Positions 53,253 through 62,494 of a stretch of 64,000 nucleotides of DNA are shown here, piece by piece. Within the stretch, counting starts at the first letter, position 1, and every line of letters starts with the position of its first letter. The stretch comes from Klebsiella pneumoniae (GTDB lineage Bacteria; Pseudomonadota; Gammaproteobacteria; Eutrophobiales; Eutrophobiaceae): positions 124,001-188,000 of the forward strand of contig CAMDWI010000001.1 of NCBI GenBank assembly GCA_945878555.1. Reading direction: 5' to 3'. Under the pieces are notes generated by a model. That model had not been told where the DNA came from. It worked only from the letters and a program-made list of their open reading frames with translations, and did not search any database. Made by a program: the position numbers and the translations under genes.

Positions 53253-53852
53253 CTAGTTGTTTGAGCGACGTCTACGCAGACCGGCAAGACCGAACAGGCT
53301 GAGTGAAAGCAATGCGAGGCTGCCTGGTTCAGAGACATCAACCGGCGGCGGGTTATTATTGCTGAAGTTGGCAACAAAGCTGTGGTCCCAACCGACAAAT
53401 GTAGACATACTATTGATATCGCCAAAAACAGAGGTACCACCTGAGTAAACATTGTCGTTGATGATGTGTGCCGATGCTCCGTAATAACCGGCGTAGTCGA
53501 TTAAGGCCCAGACTGTGCTCCCACCCGTCAATTCCAGACCGATATCAATTACGTTTATGGATGCGACATTGACAACAAATGAAGTAGCAAACAGGGTAGT
53601 GCCGAAGTTGAGTGCATCGCTCAGGATGAAGTTGAATGTCAGACCGTTCGCATCTTCGTGAAAGTAAAAACCGATATTATCCAGTGTGGTATCTGTGTTA
53701 TCGACCGTTAAAGACTGACCACTACCGGCATACCCAGTATTCGCCAGATCTGTCCATGATGCGGTGGTATCAATAACAACGGCCTGTGAGGCTATTGGCA
53801 ATAGCCCGATGAACACAACACTTAATAACAAGGACAATATTCTGGATCGCAT
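53253..53852 (-). CDS. PEP-CTERM sorting-signal protein
   Basis: A 199-residue exported protein with an N-terminal signal peptide (ILSLLLSVVFIGLLPIASQA) and a C-terminal PEP-CTERM tail: SEPGSLALLSLSLFGLAGLRRRR. The tail has the Glu-Pro motif, one hydrophobic helix and a basic stop, recognised by an EpsH-type exosortase. The mature part is rich in Asn, Thr, Ser and Gly with beta-strand character and no cysteines, as in many PEP-CTERM extracellular proteins tied to exopolysaccharide. Its sorting motif reads SEPGS rather than the common VPEPS/T form. No exosortase gene lies in this window. The gene has a GGAG ribosome site before the ATG at 53852. Confidence 0.87.
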   Translation of the reverse strand: MRSRILSLLLSVVFIGLLPIASQAVVIDTTASWTDLANTGYAGSGQSLTVDNTDTTLDNIGFYFHEDANGLTFNFILSDALNFGTTLFATSFVVNVASINVIDIGLELTGGSTVWALIDYAGYYGASAHIINDNVYSGGTSVFGDINSMSTFVGWDHSFVANFSNNNPPPVDVSEPGSLALLSLSLFGLAGLRRRRSNN

Positions 53853-54242
53853 AACTCAAACTCCTGATAATTTACTCATTTACAGAAATGGCACTGGTTC
53901 ACAGTTTATGAGCAATTTTTGTACCACAAATATTAATAATAAAAATCAATAGCTTATATTTATATATGAGTATGTAAGTGTAAAAATTTTCGTCAGTTTA
54001 CGCCCGATATATACACGTTTTAAGCTATCCGGTGTCGGCTATTATTATCCAAGTACATGAATATATTATATAAAATCTGGATAAATCGGCCTGGATTGCT
54101 TTGTAAACTATTCCGACATGACAAAATACCAGGACCAGGGCTGAATCCTGATACATAGTCATGGCAGTATCAGTTCGTTTCCGGGTGATCAGGTTGCATA
54201 CACAGGCCTGATTTTCAGTCATGACTTTGAAGAGGTGTATTC
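53853..54242. other. AT-rich divergent intergenic region
   Basis: These 390 bases are clearly more AT-rich than the surrounding genes, especially 53920-54120, and hold the promoters of the PEP-CTERM gene and the esterase gene. I see no RNA gene or protein gene in it. Confidence 0.5.
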
Positions 54243-55043
54243 ATGTTCAGTACAGAGGGGGGTAGATACCGGGGGCAGACGTTCGTGTTGGCAGGTCTTA
54301 TCCCGTGGTTATTGTTCATCAATATGTCCGTTCAGGCGGAGGGGACGCTGACAGATAATCTCCGGATAAGCAGCAAGGTACTCGGTTACGACCTGCAATA
54401 TCGGGTCTATCTACCGCAAGCCGGCCAGGATGGCGGGCCCTATCCGGTATTGTTCATGACAGACGGCCAGAATTATCTCGGGCGCGGTCATATGGATCAG
54501 GTACTGGATCGCGAGACCGGCAAAGGTACAATCCGGCCTGTTATTGCCGTGTTTGTGGATCCGCGTGACCCGGACGACCTGGAATCAAACCGGCGCCGGC
54601 AACAGTTCCTCTGTAACTCCGATTATTTCCAGTTCTATGTTGAGGAACTAATCCCCGCGATCGAAGCGAATTATCCGGTCATACGCGACAGTACCGGCAG
54701 GACGATCATGGGCGTATCGTTTGGCGGAACCAACGCGGCGTGTTTCGGCGCACTCGGTTCGGAGACCTTTTCCGGCCTGGCCATGCAGTCACCCGCAAAT
54801 CATCCAGTCCCTAACCTGTTACCAGTCTATGCGCAACTGCCCACTCTGCCGCTGAAGATCTTTCTCAGCACCGGTACACCGGACGATAATACGGAGGCGA
54901 ACCGCGAGTTTCATGCGTTGTTACAGGACAAGGCTTACCCGATGAAATATGTTGAGGTGGACGAGGGTCACGACTGGAACAACTGGGGCCCGCTACTCGA
55001 TGATGTGCTCGTGTACTTCTACGGGGTGGACGCGGAACGCTGA
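54243..55043 (+). CDS. Exported esterase of the EsterD/Fes-like family
   Basis: A 266-residue exported alpha/beta hydrolase resembling the putative esterase (enterochelin esterase/S-formylglutathione hydrolase) family. After a signal segment (FVLAGLIPWLLFINMSVQA) come the strand PVLFMTDGQNYLGRG, the lid region with FYVEELIPAIEANYPV, the elbow IMGVSFGGTNAA and the final His in DEGHDWNNWGP. This family commonly has the phrase ELIPAIEANYPV before the nucleophile, which supports the call. The substrate is unknown; feruloyl, formyl or siderophore esters occur in relatives. The ATG at 54243 follows GAGGT. It converges on the transporter gene at 55051. Confidence 0.85.
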   Translation: MFSTEGGRYRGQTFVLAGLIPWLLFINMSVQAEGTLTDNLRISSKVLGYDLQYRVYLPQAGQDGGPYPVLFMTDGQNYLGRGHMDQVLDRETGKGTIRPVIAVFVDPRDPDDLESNRRRQQFLCNSDYFQFYVEELIPAIEANYPVIRDSTGRTIMGVSFGGTNAACFGALGSETFSGLAMQSPANHPVPNLLPVYAQLPTLPLKIFLSTGTPDDNTEANREFHALLQDKAYPMKYVEVDEGHDWNNWGPLLDDVLVYFYGVDAER

Positions 55044-55050
55044 GGTATTG

Positions 55051-55926
55051 TCAGGCCAGCCGTTTTGCCAGATAGACCTGGCCGGCGACCAGCGCGGCCA
55101 CCAGCCAACTGTGCCATTCGACAACTTCGTCCAGCAGCCAGGCCGCGGCAAACAATGTGAGAAAGGTTTGTAGCAGTTGCACCTGTGAAACCCGGGCCAC
55201 ACCGCCGAGGCTGAGACCAGCGTACCAGGGAAAAAAACCCAGCAATTGACTGACCAGGGCCAGATACAGGAACGCGGCGACGGCAGGAAGCGGAACGGTG
55301 GTAAAGGTATCGAACTGCATTACCATATAAATTGCGGCCGGTATGCTGAACGGCAGCATGAATACCATGGCCCAGCAGATAGTGTTTATGCCGCCGAGTG
55401 TACGCGTCACGCTGGCACCGGCGCTGTAGGCAATCGCGGCTGATATCGCGGCCAGCAATAACCAGAGATCCGCCGCTACCAGCCGGATACCGCTGTTCCA
55501 GAATATGTAGGCAAGTACACTCAGACAGCCGCTGACCGCGATCAACCAGAATGATTTACCGTGTTTTTCCTGATGGCTGATCGCACCGAGTATGGATGTC
55601 AACAGCGGCAGGATGGCGAGCACAATGCCGGCATGCGAGGCATCGGTATGCGTCAGTGCGATCCCGAGCGACAGCGGAAAACCGACCGACACCCCGAGTG
55701 AGACCAGCACCAGCCGCCTCCAGTAAACACGTGCTGGCCAGCGCTCGCGGCGCAGATAGAGTATGAGGGCAGCCAGAACGCCGGCGACGGATACCCGCCC
55801 TACTGTAATAAAGTATGGGGAAAAACCCTGCAAGGCGAGGCGGGTGAACGGTGCGGTCAGGCTGAAACAGGCCATACCGATAAATCCGTAGATCATGCCG
55901 CGCCAGATGTGTGTGTGAGTGTTCAT
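55051..55926 (-). CDS. EamA/DMT-family transporter
   Basis: A 291-residue inner-membrane protein with about ten helices in two EamA repeats. Visible pieces are GMACFSLTAPFTRLALQGFSP and ITVGRVSVAGVLAALILYL in the first half, and LALVSQLLGFFPWYAGLSLG and QVQLLQTFLTLFAAAWLLDE in the second. The last phrase is typical of the DMT exporter group. The substrate cannot be told from sequence. It is not a close match to the EamA protein at 14494. The ATG at 55926 is chosen because it precedes the first helix, but no strong ribosome site is seen, so the start is uncertain. Confidence 0.86.
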   Translation of the reverse strand: MNTHTHIWRGMIYGFIGMACFSLTAPFTRLALQGFSPYFITVGRVSVAGVLAALILYLRRERWPARVYWRRLVLVSLGVSVGFPLSLGIALTHTDASHAGIVLAILPLLTSILGAISHQEKHGKSFWLIAVSGCLSVLAYIFWNSGIRLVAADLWLLLAAISAAIAYSAGASVTRTLGGINTICWAMVFMLPFSIPAAIYMVMQFDTFTTVPLPAVAAFLYLALVSQLLGFFPWYAGLSLGGVARVSQVQLLQTFLTLFAAAWLLDEVVEWHSWLVAALVAGQVYLAKRLA

Positions 55927-56078
55927 AATTTGGCCGTGCATAGTGAACCAAAATGCCCTGTAAATCATCTGATATCCGGGCACACTGAAAAGTGAAAGCG
56001 AATTATTCTCACCTGACTCTGTGCCGGGTTTGCGTTATTATCAGGACATTGCAGATTTACAAGATCGAGGTCACATAG

Positions 56079-56525
56079 ATGAAATTACCTGTCGTATTCA
56101 CCTTTACACTGTTGTTATCCCTCTCCGCTGTGCAGGCCGAGATGAGTAATGTGGAATCCACTCGCCTGCTGGCAGAACAGGATGATCCTTATTCCCAGTT
56201 GTACCTGGCCTATATGTATGAACATGGCAAGGGTTTGCCGGTTGACATGGAGCAGGCCTACCACTGGTATCGTAAGGCCGCCGATCATGGCATGCCCGCC
56301 GGACAGCACAGTCTGGGTCTGATGTATGCGGAGGGTGTGGTCGTCCCGCAGGACGATCTCGCGGCCTATATCTACTTTTATATGGCTGCCGTGCAGAGTC
56401 ATGAGGGTGCCAGTAAAAAACGGGACGAGATGGCGACCAGACTGAATGCAGAGCAACTGGATCGGGGACAAAAACTGGCCATTGCCTGTGTGGAGTCGCG
56501 ATATACGCAATGCCCGTTGCAATAA
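56079..56525 (+). CDS. Exported Sel1-repeat protein
   Basis: A 148-residue periplasmic protein. A signal peptide (VVFTFTLLLSLSAVQA) is followed by two or three Sel1-like repeats, each with the pattern LAYMYEHGKGLPVDMEQAYHW and LGLMYAEGVVVPQDDLAAYI. Such short alpha-alpha repeats mediate protein contacts; no enzymatic activity is expected. A C-terminal Cys pair (CVESRYTQC) may form a disulfide. It sits 22 bases before the threonine aldolase gene in the same direction and may share its transcript, although no functional link is obvious. Confidence 0.83.
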   Translation: MKLPVVFTFTLLLSLSAVQAEMSNVESTRLLAEQDDPYSQLYLAYMYEHGKGLPVDMEQAYHWYRKAADHGMPAGQHSLGLMYAEGVVVPQDDLAAYIYFYMAAVQSHEGASKKRDEMATRLNAEQLDRGQKLAIACVESRYTQCPLQ

Positions 56526-56547
56526 CCAGCCGGATAGTTGAAACAAC

Positions 56548-57582
56548 ATGAGTAATACGCTTATCGATTTGCGCAGCGATACTGTCACCCGGCCGACACC
56601 TGCAATGCGTCAGGCCATGGCGACGGCCGAGGTGGGTGACGATGTACTCGGCGATGATCCGACTGTTACTGAACTGGAACGTGTTACCGCCACCTTGCTG
56701 GGAAAACAGGCAGCGCTGTTTGTGCCGTCCGGCACGATGGCGAACCAGCTTGCAATTCGTTGCCAGACACAACCGGGCGACGAGGTCTTGCTTGAGGCGC
56801 AGTCACATATCTACTGGTATGAGGCCGGTGCCCCGGCGGCACTGTCTGGCGTGAACTGCCGTGTAGTGCCGGGGACACGCGGTTTGTTTACCGCCGATCA
56901 ACTACGTTCTGTCCTGCGTCCTCCAAATATTCATTACGCCCCAACGCGCCTGCTCACACTGGAGAACACCCACAACCGTGGCGGCGGGTCTGTCTGGCCA
57001 CTGGCGCAGTTGCAACAGGTCTGTGCAGTGGCGAAAGAAGCGGGTATAGCCACCCATCTTGACGGTGCACGATTGTGGAACGCCGCCGTGGCGACCGGGA
57101 TATCTGAACGTGCGTACGCCGATAATTTTGACAGCGTCAGCGTGTGTTTCTCCAAGGGCCTGGGCGCACCGGTGGGATCGATACTCGCTGGCAGTGCAGA
57201 ATTCATCACCCGGGCACGCCGGTTTCGCAAACAGTTTGGTGGTGGTATGCGCCAGGCCGGCATTATTGCGGCCGGTGCCCTGTACGCACTGAATCATCAT
57301 CGCGCACGACTGGCGGACGACCATGCGAATGCGACACGGTTGGCGCGCGGTCTGACAGACATATCGGGGCTCCGGGTCAACAGTGACGAGGTTGACACGA
57401 ATATGGTTTATTTCGATATCGATAAACTGCCGTCCACTGAAGTGGTCGCGTTGCTGGAAAGACAAGGCTTGCGGGTACTGGCCACCGGACCACACACATT
57501 GCGGGCCGTGACCAGTCTGGAAGTGGATGCGGACGCCATCGATAGCGCAGCGAAGATTATCCGCGAGGTCGTGACGGGCTGA
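56548..57582 (+). CDS. ltaE: Low-specificity L-threonine aldolase
   Basis: A 344-residue PLP enzyme that splits L-threonine or L-allo-threonine to glycine and acetaldehyde in the cytoplasm. The start [19 protein letters not shown], the DVLGDDPTV segment, the [13 protein letters not shown] helix, [10 protein letters not shown] and the PLP lysine in [14 protein letters not shown] (about residue 201) are diagnostic, as is [11 protein letters not shown]. Length is normal. The ATG at 56548 is the first in frame and the N-terminus aligns with family starts. A hydrolase gene follows 75 bases downstream in the same direction. Confidence 0.95.
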   Translation: MSNTLIDLRSDTVTRPTPAMRQAMATAEVGDDVLGDDPTVTELERVTATLLGKQAALFVPSGTMANQLAIRCQTQPGDEVLLEAQSHIYWYEAGAPAALSGVNCRVVPGTRGLFTADQLRSVLRPPNIHYAPTRLLTLENTHNRGGGSVWPLAQLQQVCAVAKEAGIATHLDGARLWNAAVATGISERAYADNFDSVSVCFSKGLGAPVGSILAGSAEFITRARRFRKQFGGGMRQAGIIAAGALYALNHHRARLADDHANATRLARGLTDISGLRVNSDEVDTNMVYFDIDKLPSTEVVALLERQGLRVLATGPHTLRAVTSLEVDADAIDSAAKIIREVVTG

Positions 57583-57657
57583 TCAGATCGAGGTAGCCAG
57601 ACATAATTCATCTGAATTAATTATTAATAACTGTCGCATAGTAACAAAGGGGGATTC

Positions 57658-59082
57658 ATGCACAAACACCTGTTCCGTTATACCTGTCTCTGCTCACTCG
57701 TCAGCATGCTGATCATTTTCCCGGCCCGGGCACAAACCGGTGCGAATGTCGAAAAGGTCGCCGGTGCAGACTGGATCCATCTGTCCAAACCCGACATCGT
57801 CAAGCTGTCAGAGGAAGTGCTGGCAATGCCGGACATCCCGGTACGCTCGACCGAAGTGGTCCATCGGATAGAGGTACTGGGTCTGGAATGGGATATTGCC
57901 GCGAGTGTACATGAGCCTGAAGACCCGGCCCGTATCCCGGTCGGACCGGACGGTAAAAAAATCGGTCTGTTTGTATTGCACGGTGGTGGTGGTCATCATC
58001 CGGGCAAGAATGAATTTGCCCGTTTTCTCGCGACCAAGTTTGGTTACAAGGTCGTCAATATGTCCTATCCGGGTAATTACAATCTGCAGGATCCGAGCGG
58101 CTTGTGGTCAGGTGAGACGATGCACCCGGACGGATCGGTCAGAACGCCGGTTTATCTGAAGGACGAGCTGATTACGAAAGACCAGTATGAGGTGGTGACC
58201 GATACCGAGGATTCACGCCGTCGACGCTGGGGCACGCTGTACCTTGCTTGCGCGAAAGAAGGCACGAATTTTTATAACCGTCTGGCAGGCTGGCCGAGGG
58301 CACATGAGGCAGGCGCGACCGAGCTGGCCCGCCGATATCTGCCGGAGGGTGAGTTCTCCATCTACAGCCACGGACATTCTACCGGCGGTCCGATGACGAT
58401 GATGCTGACCCAGCGTATCCCGAATATCGTCGGTGTACTGGGACTGGAGAGCTCACCGTTCGGGGCCTTGTACGGCAAGATGACGCGCGAGCAGCAGGGC
58501 ATAGACGTGCCGTGGGCGGCAGACTTTAACTGTCTGCGCATTCGCAGCTGGCGCGACATCGCGCGTTATTATGGTTATGAGCTGATTGAGGAAGAAGGCG
58601 TGGATGCGCTGGCGCGTCTGGCGATGGTGATAGAGGAAGTAATGGAAAAAACCGAACGTGGATTGTCTTCGGCCCTGTTCAAGGCCGAGAACATCCTGCA
58701 TTTTGACAGTCCGGAGGAAATGGAGGCCGCAGCGCGGGCGAGTGCGAAACGATTGAACATGGGCAAGGAGGAAACCGAGGAGCTGGTCGACAGGTATCTG
58801 GGATACCTGCGCGGTGTGTCCGGTCCCGGCGTCAAACCGGTACCCCCGTTGTTACTGATCATCGCCAGCAATAGCCGTGACCACGATGCACGTGCCTACC
58901 GTGAGGTATATCTGCCCGGTTATGCGGCGATGAAACCGGCACCCAGGGTCAAGCTGTACGAGTTCGCAACCGGTAAACACGGCTACAGTGCTCCGGAAGA
59001 AGGCTTGCCGATGGGTATTGCACCGGGCGCAATGAAGTTATGGAATGAGACGATCATGAGCGGTTATTACCTGCAGAAATGA
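57658..59082 (+). CDS. Exported alpha/beta hydrolase
   Basis: A 474-residue exported hydrolase. The signal segment is LCSLVSMLIIFPARAQ. The oxyanion strand is LFVLHGGGGHHPGKNEF and the elbow is YSHGHSTGGPMTMM. A late His lies in TGKHGYSAPE. It shares with the hydrolase at 7321 the order of motifs, the VNMSYPGNYN-type segment and a YLKDEL region, so the two are distant paralogues. An inserted helical domain (roughly 285-395) may form a lid. The substrate is unknown. Five G residues six bases before the ATG at 57658 serve as ribosome site. The GST gene starts 39 bases downstream in the same direction. Confidence 0.83.
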   Translation: MHKHLFRYTCLCSLVSMLIIFPARAQTGANVEKVAGADWIHLSKPDIVKLSEEVLAMPDIPVRSTEVVHRIEVLGLEWDIAASVHEPEDPARIPVGPDGKKIGLFVLHGGGGHHPGKNEFARFLATKFGYKVVNMSYPGNYNLQDPSGLWSGETMHPDGSVRTPVYLKDELITKDQYEVVTDTEDSRRRRWGTLYLACAKEGTNFYNRLAGWPRAHEAGATELARRYLPEGEFSIYSHGHSTGGPMTMMLTQRIPNIVGVLGLESSPFGALYGKMTREQQGIDVPWAADFNCLRIRSWRDIARYYGYELIEEEGVDALARLAMVIEEVMEKTERGLSSALFKAENILHFDSPEEMEAAARASAKRLNMGKEETEELVDRYLGYLRGVSGPGVKPVPPLLLIIASNSRDHDARAYREVYLPGYAAMKPAPRVKLYEFATGKHGYSAPEEGLPMGIAPGAMKLWNETIMSGYYLQK

Positions 59083-59121
59083 TCCTTAACAGCTACTACT
59101 GAATACACAGGACGGAAATTT

Positions 59122-59751
59122 GTGAAAAAGATGATCCTCTATACCGCAAAAAACGCTTGCTCACTCGCGTCGCATATCGCACTCGAATATGTTGGTGCCG
59201 ATTATGAAGTACGGGTGCTGGATTTTTCCACCAACCAGCAACGCTCACCGGACTATCTCGGGATCAATCCGAAAGGTCGGGTGCCTGCGCTGATCACAGA
59301 GCAGGGTATTATTACCGAAACCCCGGCTATCCTCGCCTTTATCTGCCAGACCTGGCCCAGGGCCAATCTGGCACTGGTATCGGACCCGTTCGCCTTTGCC
59401 AAGGTGCAGGAGTTCATCAGTTACCTGTGTTCAACCGTGCATGTCGCCCATGCCCATTTGTATCGTGGGGCCCGCTGGGCCGATGATCCGGCGGCGATTG
59501 AGGCAATGAAAAAGAAGGTGCCGCAGACGGTGGGTGAATGTTTTACATTGATAGAACAGGAACTGGTGAAAGGCCCCTGGGTGTTTGGTGATACCTACAC
59601 CGTGTGTGATATGTATCTGTATACGATATGCCAGTGGCTGGAGGCAGACGGAGTTGATGTCCAGCGTTTCCCCAAGGTCGCTGCCCTGCGGCAGAGGATG
59701 TCGGTTGATCCTGTGGTGACCAAGGTGCTCGCCAGGGTGGCGGCGGGATAA
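59122..59751 (+). CDS. Glutathione S-transferase family protein
   Basis: A 209-residue cytoplasmic GST. The N-terminal thioredoxin fold has MILYTAKNACSLASHIALEY, where Ser or Cys could activate glutathione, and the Glu-Thr pair in IITETPAILAFI that binds it. The C-terminal helical domain contains GPWVFGDTYTVCDMYLYTI, the N-capping box region. It resembles beta-class or similar bacterial GSTs. The role is probably conjugation or repair of an electrophile; substrate unknown. The start is GTG at 59122, with GACGGA upstream; an ATG three codons later is possible. The terminator after its stop codon serves the convergent helicase gene. Confidence 0.9.
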   Translation: MKKMILYTAKNACSLASHIALEYVGADYEVRVLDFSTNQQRSPDYLGINPKGRVPALITEQGIITETPAILAFICQTWPRANLALVSDPFAFAKVQEFISYLCSTVHVAHAHLYRGARWADDPAAIEAMKKKVPQTVGECFTLIEQELVKGPWVFGDTYTVCDMYLYTICQWLEADGVDVQRFPKVAALRQRMSVDPVVTKVLARVAAG

Positions 59752-59777
59752 AAAAAAGGGGCGGCTTGCGCCGCCCC
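59751..59777 (-). terminator. Rho-independent terminator for rhlE
   Basis: A perfect 8-bp GC stem (59758-59765 with 59770-59777) has, on the minus strand, a run of seven T residues (59751-59757). It overlaps the last base of the GST stop codon. Confidence 0.82.
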
Positions 59778-59810
59778 TGATTCAGACTATCGCTTGTCCC
59801 GTATTACAAC

Positions 59811-61112
59811 TTATCCAGCGTAGGTATTCTGGCCACGGCTGTCACGATTGCCGTTACTGGCATGCGGTTTATGCGACCGCTGCTGCGAATTGTTTCTCTG
59901 GTTCGGGCGATTATTGCCGGGGTTCGTCCGTGGCCGGTTGTTCTGCGGTCGGGCCGAGCTGCCGGATTCCGGTACCAGCTGGGTCGGCTTGAACCCAGCC
60001 ACTTCCTCACGATCTATCTTGCGTTTAATCAGACGCTCAATGTCCTGTAACTGTTTGAACTCATCCGCACTGACCAGCGAAATCGCAGTACCACTGGCAC
60101 CGGCACGGCCGGTACGGCCGATACGGTGTACATAATCTTCCGGTACGTTCGGCAGATCAAAGTTGATTACATGCGAGAGCTGGTCTATATCAATACCACG
60201 CGAGGCGATATCGGTGGCAACCAGAACCTGGATGCGGTCCTGCTTGAAGTCCGCCAGCGCGCGGGTACGCTGCGGCTGGCTCTTGTTACCGTGGATCGCG
60301 GCTGCATCAATATTGTCGCGGGCCAGTTGCTTGACCAGTTTGTCTGCACCGTGTTTGGTACGGCTGAATACCAGCACCTGGTGCCAGTTTTCCGTGCGGA
60401 TCATGTGGCTTAACAGCTCGGCCTTGCGTGCCTTGTCTACCGTGTGTACTTTCTGGGCAATGATCTCGACCGTGGAATTGCGCGGCGAGATGTCTATCTC
60501 CAGCGGGTTATTGGTCACGCCCTTGGCCAGCGTGCGTATCTCGCTGGAAAACGTTGCCGAGAACAGCAGGTTCTGACGCTGCTTTGGCAGCAAGGCCATG
60601 ATCTTTCTGATGTCGTTGATGAATCCCATGTCGAGCATGCGGTCGGCTTCATCCAGCACCAGCATTTCAATATCGTTAAAACGGATGGCATTCTGTTGAT
60701 ACAGATCCAGCAAACGGCCCGGTGTTGCCACCAGGATGTCTACACCACGGCGCAGCTTCATCATCTGCGGGTTGATGTTGACGCCACCGAATACGACAGT
60801 GGAACGCAGTGTCAGATGTTTGCCGTAGGTAATGATGCTGTCCTGGATCTGTGCGGCCAGTTCGCGGGTCGGGGTCAGAATCAGTGCACGGGCACGGTTG
60901 TGCTGCACCGGTTTTTTTGTATCGAGTCGTTGTAACATCGGCAGTGTGAAGCCGGCGGTCTTGCCGGTGCCGGTCTGTGCGGCGGCCATCAGGTCGCGGC
61001 CTTCCAGTATCGCGGGGATAGCCTGCGCCTGGATCGGGGTCGGGGTGGTGTAGCCGGTATCACGCACAGCGCGCAGCAATGGCTCGGATAGTCCTAGTGT
61101 GTCAAAAGTCAT
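59811..61112 (-). CDS. rhlE: DEAD-box ATP-dependent RNA helicase RhlE
   Basis: A 433-residue RNA helicase acting in ribosome assembly and RNA turnover. The N-terminal [22 protein letters not shown] and Q motif TPIQAQAIP lead to Walker [10 protein letters not shown], then [30 protein letters not shown] and the SAT motif in LLFSATFS. Domain 2 has [11 protein letters not shown] and [10 protein letters not shown]. The C-terminal tail of about 60 residues is rich in Asn, Arg, Gln and Pro, which helps RNA binding. Order and spacing match RhlE. The ATG at 61112 follows GCAGGA. A 290-base gap separates it from rdgC upstream on the same strand, with no gene seen in it. Confidence 0.95.
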   Translation of the reverse strand: MTFDTLGLSEPLLRAVRDTGYTTPTPIQAQAIPAILEGRDLMAAAQTGTGKTAGFTLPMLQRLDTKKPVQHNRARALILTPTRELAAQIQDSIITYGKHLTLRSTVVFGGVNINPQMMKLRRGVDILVATPGRLLDLYQQNAIRFNDIEMLVLDEADRMLDMGFINDIRKIMALLPKQRQNLLFSATFSSEIRTLAKGVTNNPLEIDISPRNSTVEIIAQKVHTVDKARKAELLSHMIRTENWHQVLVFSRTKHGADKLVKQLARDNIDAAAIHGNKSQPQRTRALADFKQDRIQVLVATDIASRGIDIDQLSHVINFDLPNVPEDYVHRIGRTGRAGASGTAISLVSADEFKQLQDIERLIKRKIDREEVAGFKPTQLVPESGSSARPQNNRPRTNPGNNRPNQRNNSQQRSHKPHASNGNRDSRGQNTYAG

Positions 61113-61402
61113 TTAATAGTTCCTGCTATATATTTTGCCCGTGCACAGCCCGCAGATAGTTGCAGATAGCCAGTCAGGGCAGGGTGAAAAAAATCAAGGC
61201 GTGGCAGTAGCTACGCCAGTTAGTGCGGCAAACAATAATTGGCTCTCAACAGGGAGGGGCAGTTGGACTCGGAATATGAAATGAGACAAACTAACAACTA
61301 AAGAAGACGCTCTGGCAATCAAAAGGATGTACCAGATGCGCGCACCTTACCACATTATGGAAGAAATGTGAAAGCAAACCGGCGCAACAGCGCCGCGCCG
61401 CC

Positions 61403-62308
61403 TTATTTGTCCCGATTGATCCCGCCAAATGCATCGAGCAACTCATCCAGCAAAAAGCCGAGTTGCAGCGTCATGATGGCAAAGTCCTGATCAAATTGTG
61501 TCGCGAAATCATCCGCCTCGGTTTCGGCCTCTTTCTGTATCGAGTCCTCAAAACGGACACGCTTCAGACTGAAATCCTCATTCAGGACAAAACGTATGGC
61601 CTCTTTCCAGTTGATAGCCATGGAGATGACCCGCTTGCCCGCCTTCAGGTGACCCATGATCTCGTCGCTTTCCAGTTCCTGATTTTTACAGCGGATGATG
61701 TTATTGCTCTCCAGCGGATTGCGCAGTTCACATTCATTATCAAGCTCAAAGCCTTTCGCAGTGGAATTTTTCAGCCAGCGCGTCATCACCTCGGCCGGGT
61801 CGCCGTGACAGGTCAGCGGCACCACCGGTAACTCACCGAGCGCAATGCGCAGGTGTTCCAGAAACTCCTCGGCCTTTGTTGCGCTGGCCGCGTCGATGAT
61901 TAACAGCTTCTTCTCCGTCGAGAAACAGGCATAGGTCTGGGCGGAACGTGTCAGCGCGCGTGGCAGTAGCGTGTGGATCACATTTTCCTTGATGTCGCGT
62001 TTTTCCTTGCGATATACGCTACGGTCCTGACGTGCCTCCAGCTCCAGGATTTTTTCCTCAACCATTTCATTGATCGCCGCCGGCGGCAGGATCTTTTCCT
62101 GTTTGCGTGCACAGATCATCGTGTGTCCGTTACCGGCATGGGTAAACAGTGTTCCGTGTTTGCCGAGCGGCGGTACCCATCCATAGCGCGAGAATTCAAG
62201 ATTGGTACAAGGCCGGTAACTGTGTTCAGCCAGTTTTTCTTCCAGCGTTTCCGGGCTAATGTCGATCGGTCTGGTCAGGCGATAAATACGAAGATTTTTA
62301 AACCACAT
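61403..62308 (-). CDS. rdgC: Recombination-associated protein RdgC
   Basis: A 301-residue RdgC, a nucleoid-associated ring-shaped DNA-binding protein that limits RecA. The characteristic start MWFKNLRIYRLTRP, the segment FSRYGWVPPLGKHG, the MICARKQEKILPPAAINEMVEEKI helix and the region ERWLK-like VMTRWLKNSTAKGFELDNECELR are clear. The family is confined to Beta- and Gammaproteobacteria, which supports the lineage. The ATG at 62308 is the family start and has AAGGA upstream; an in-frame ATG at 62332 is rejected. Length is normal. Palindromic element copy E lies 50 bases upstream, between rdgC and the parvulin gene. Confidence 0.95.
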   Translation of the reverse strand: MWFKNLRIYRLTRPIDISPETLEEKLAEHSYRPCTNLEFSRYGWVPPLGKHGTLFTHAGNGHTMICARKQEKILPPAAINEMVEEKILELEARQDRSVYRKEKRDIKENVIHTLLPRALTRSAQTYACFSTEKKLLIIDAASATKAEEFLEHLRIALGELPVVPLTCHGDPAEVMTRWLKNSTAKGFELDNECELRNPLESNNIIRCKNQELESDEIMGHLKAGKRVISMAINWKEAIRFVLNEDFSLKRVRFEDSIQKEAETEADDFATQFDQDFAIMTLQLGFLLDELLDAFGGINRDK

Positions 62309-62358
62309 ACGATTCCTTGAAAGAGAGAACAAGATACCGTGCGTGTCACGGTACTGGA

Positions 62359-62487
62359 ATCAGCCGTCTGGCTATAATCGTTCAAGACACGCTGTGAATA
62401 CATCCATGTAACAGCGTAAGCGGCTCCTTAACCCGCCGCTTACCCCTGCGGCAAATGGTCTTTCACAATCATAGCCAGACGGCTGAT
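62359..62487 (+). repeat. Variable-arm palindromic element, copy E
   Basis: Arms 62359-62380 and 62466-62487 pair over 22 bp with two transition mismatches. The core keeps TTCAAGACACGCTGTGAA and the TACATCCATGTA hairpin, and ends in GGTCTTTCA. The second hairpin is a different sequence (GTAAGCGGC at 62416-62424 with GCCGCTTAC at 62435-62443) but again a perfect stem. The right arm ends 7 bases from the parvulin stop codon. Confidence 0.82.
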
Positions 62488-62494
62488 GTCTAAT

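Noticed and set aside
4441..62487. Interpreting the shared cores as CRISPR repeats or integron attC sites
   Set aside because: Copies are dispersed and inverted relative to each other, with no spacer array. In attC sites the ends are conserved and the middle varies, the opposite of the core seen here, and no integron integrase is present.
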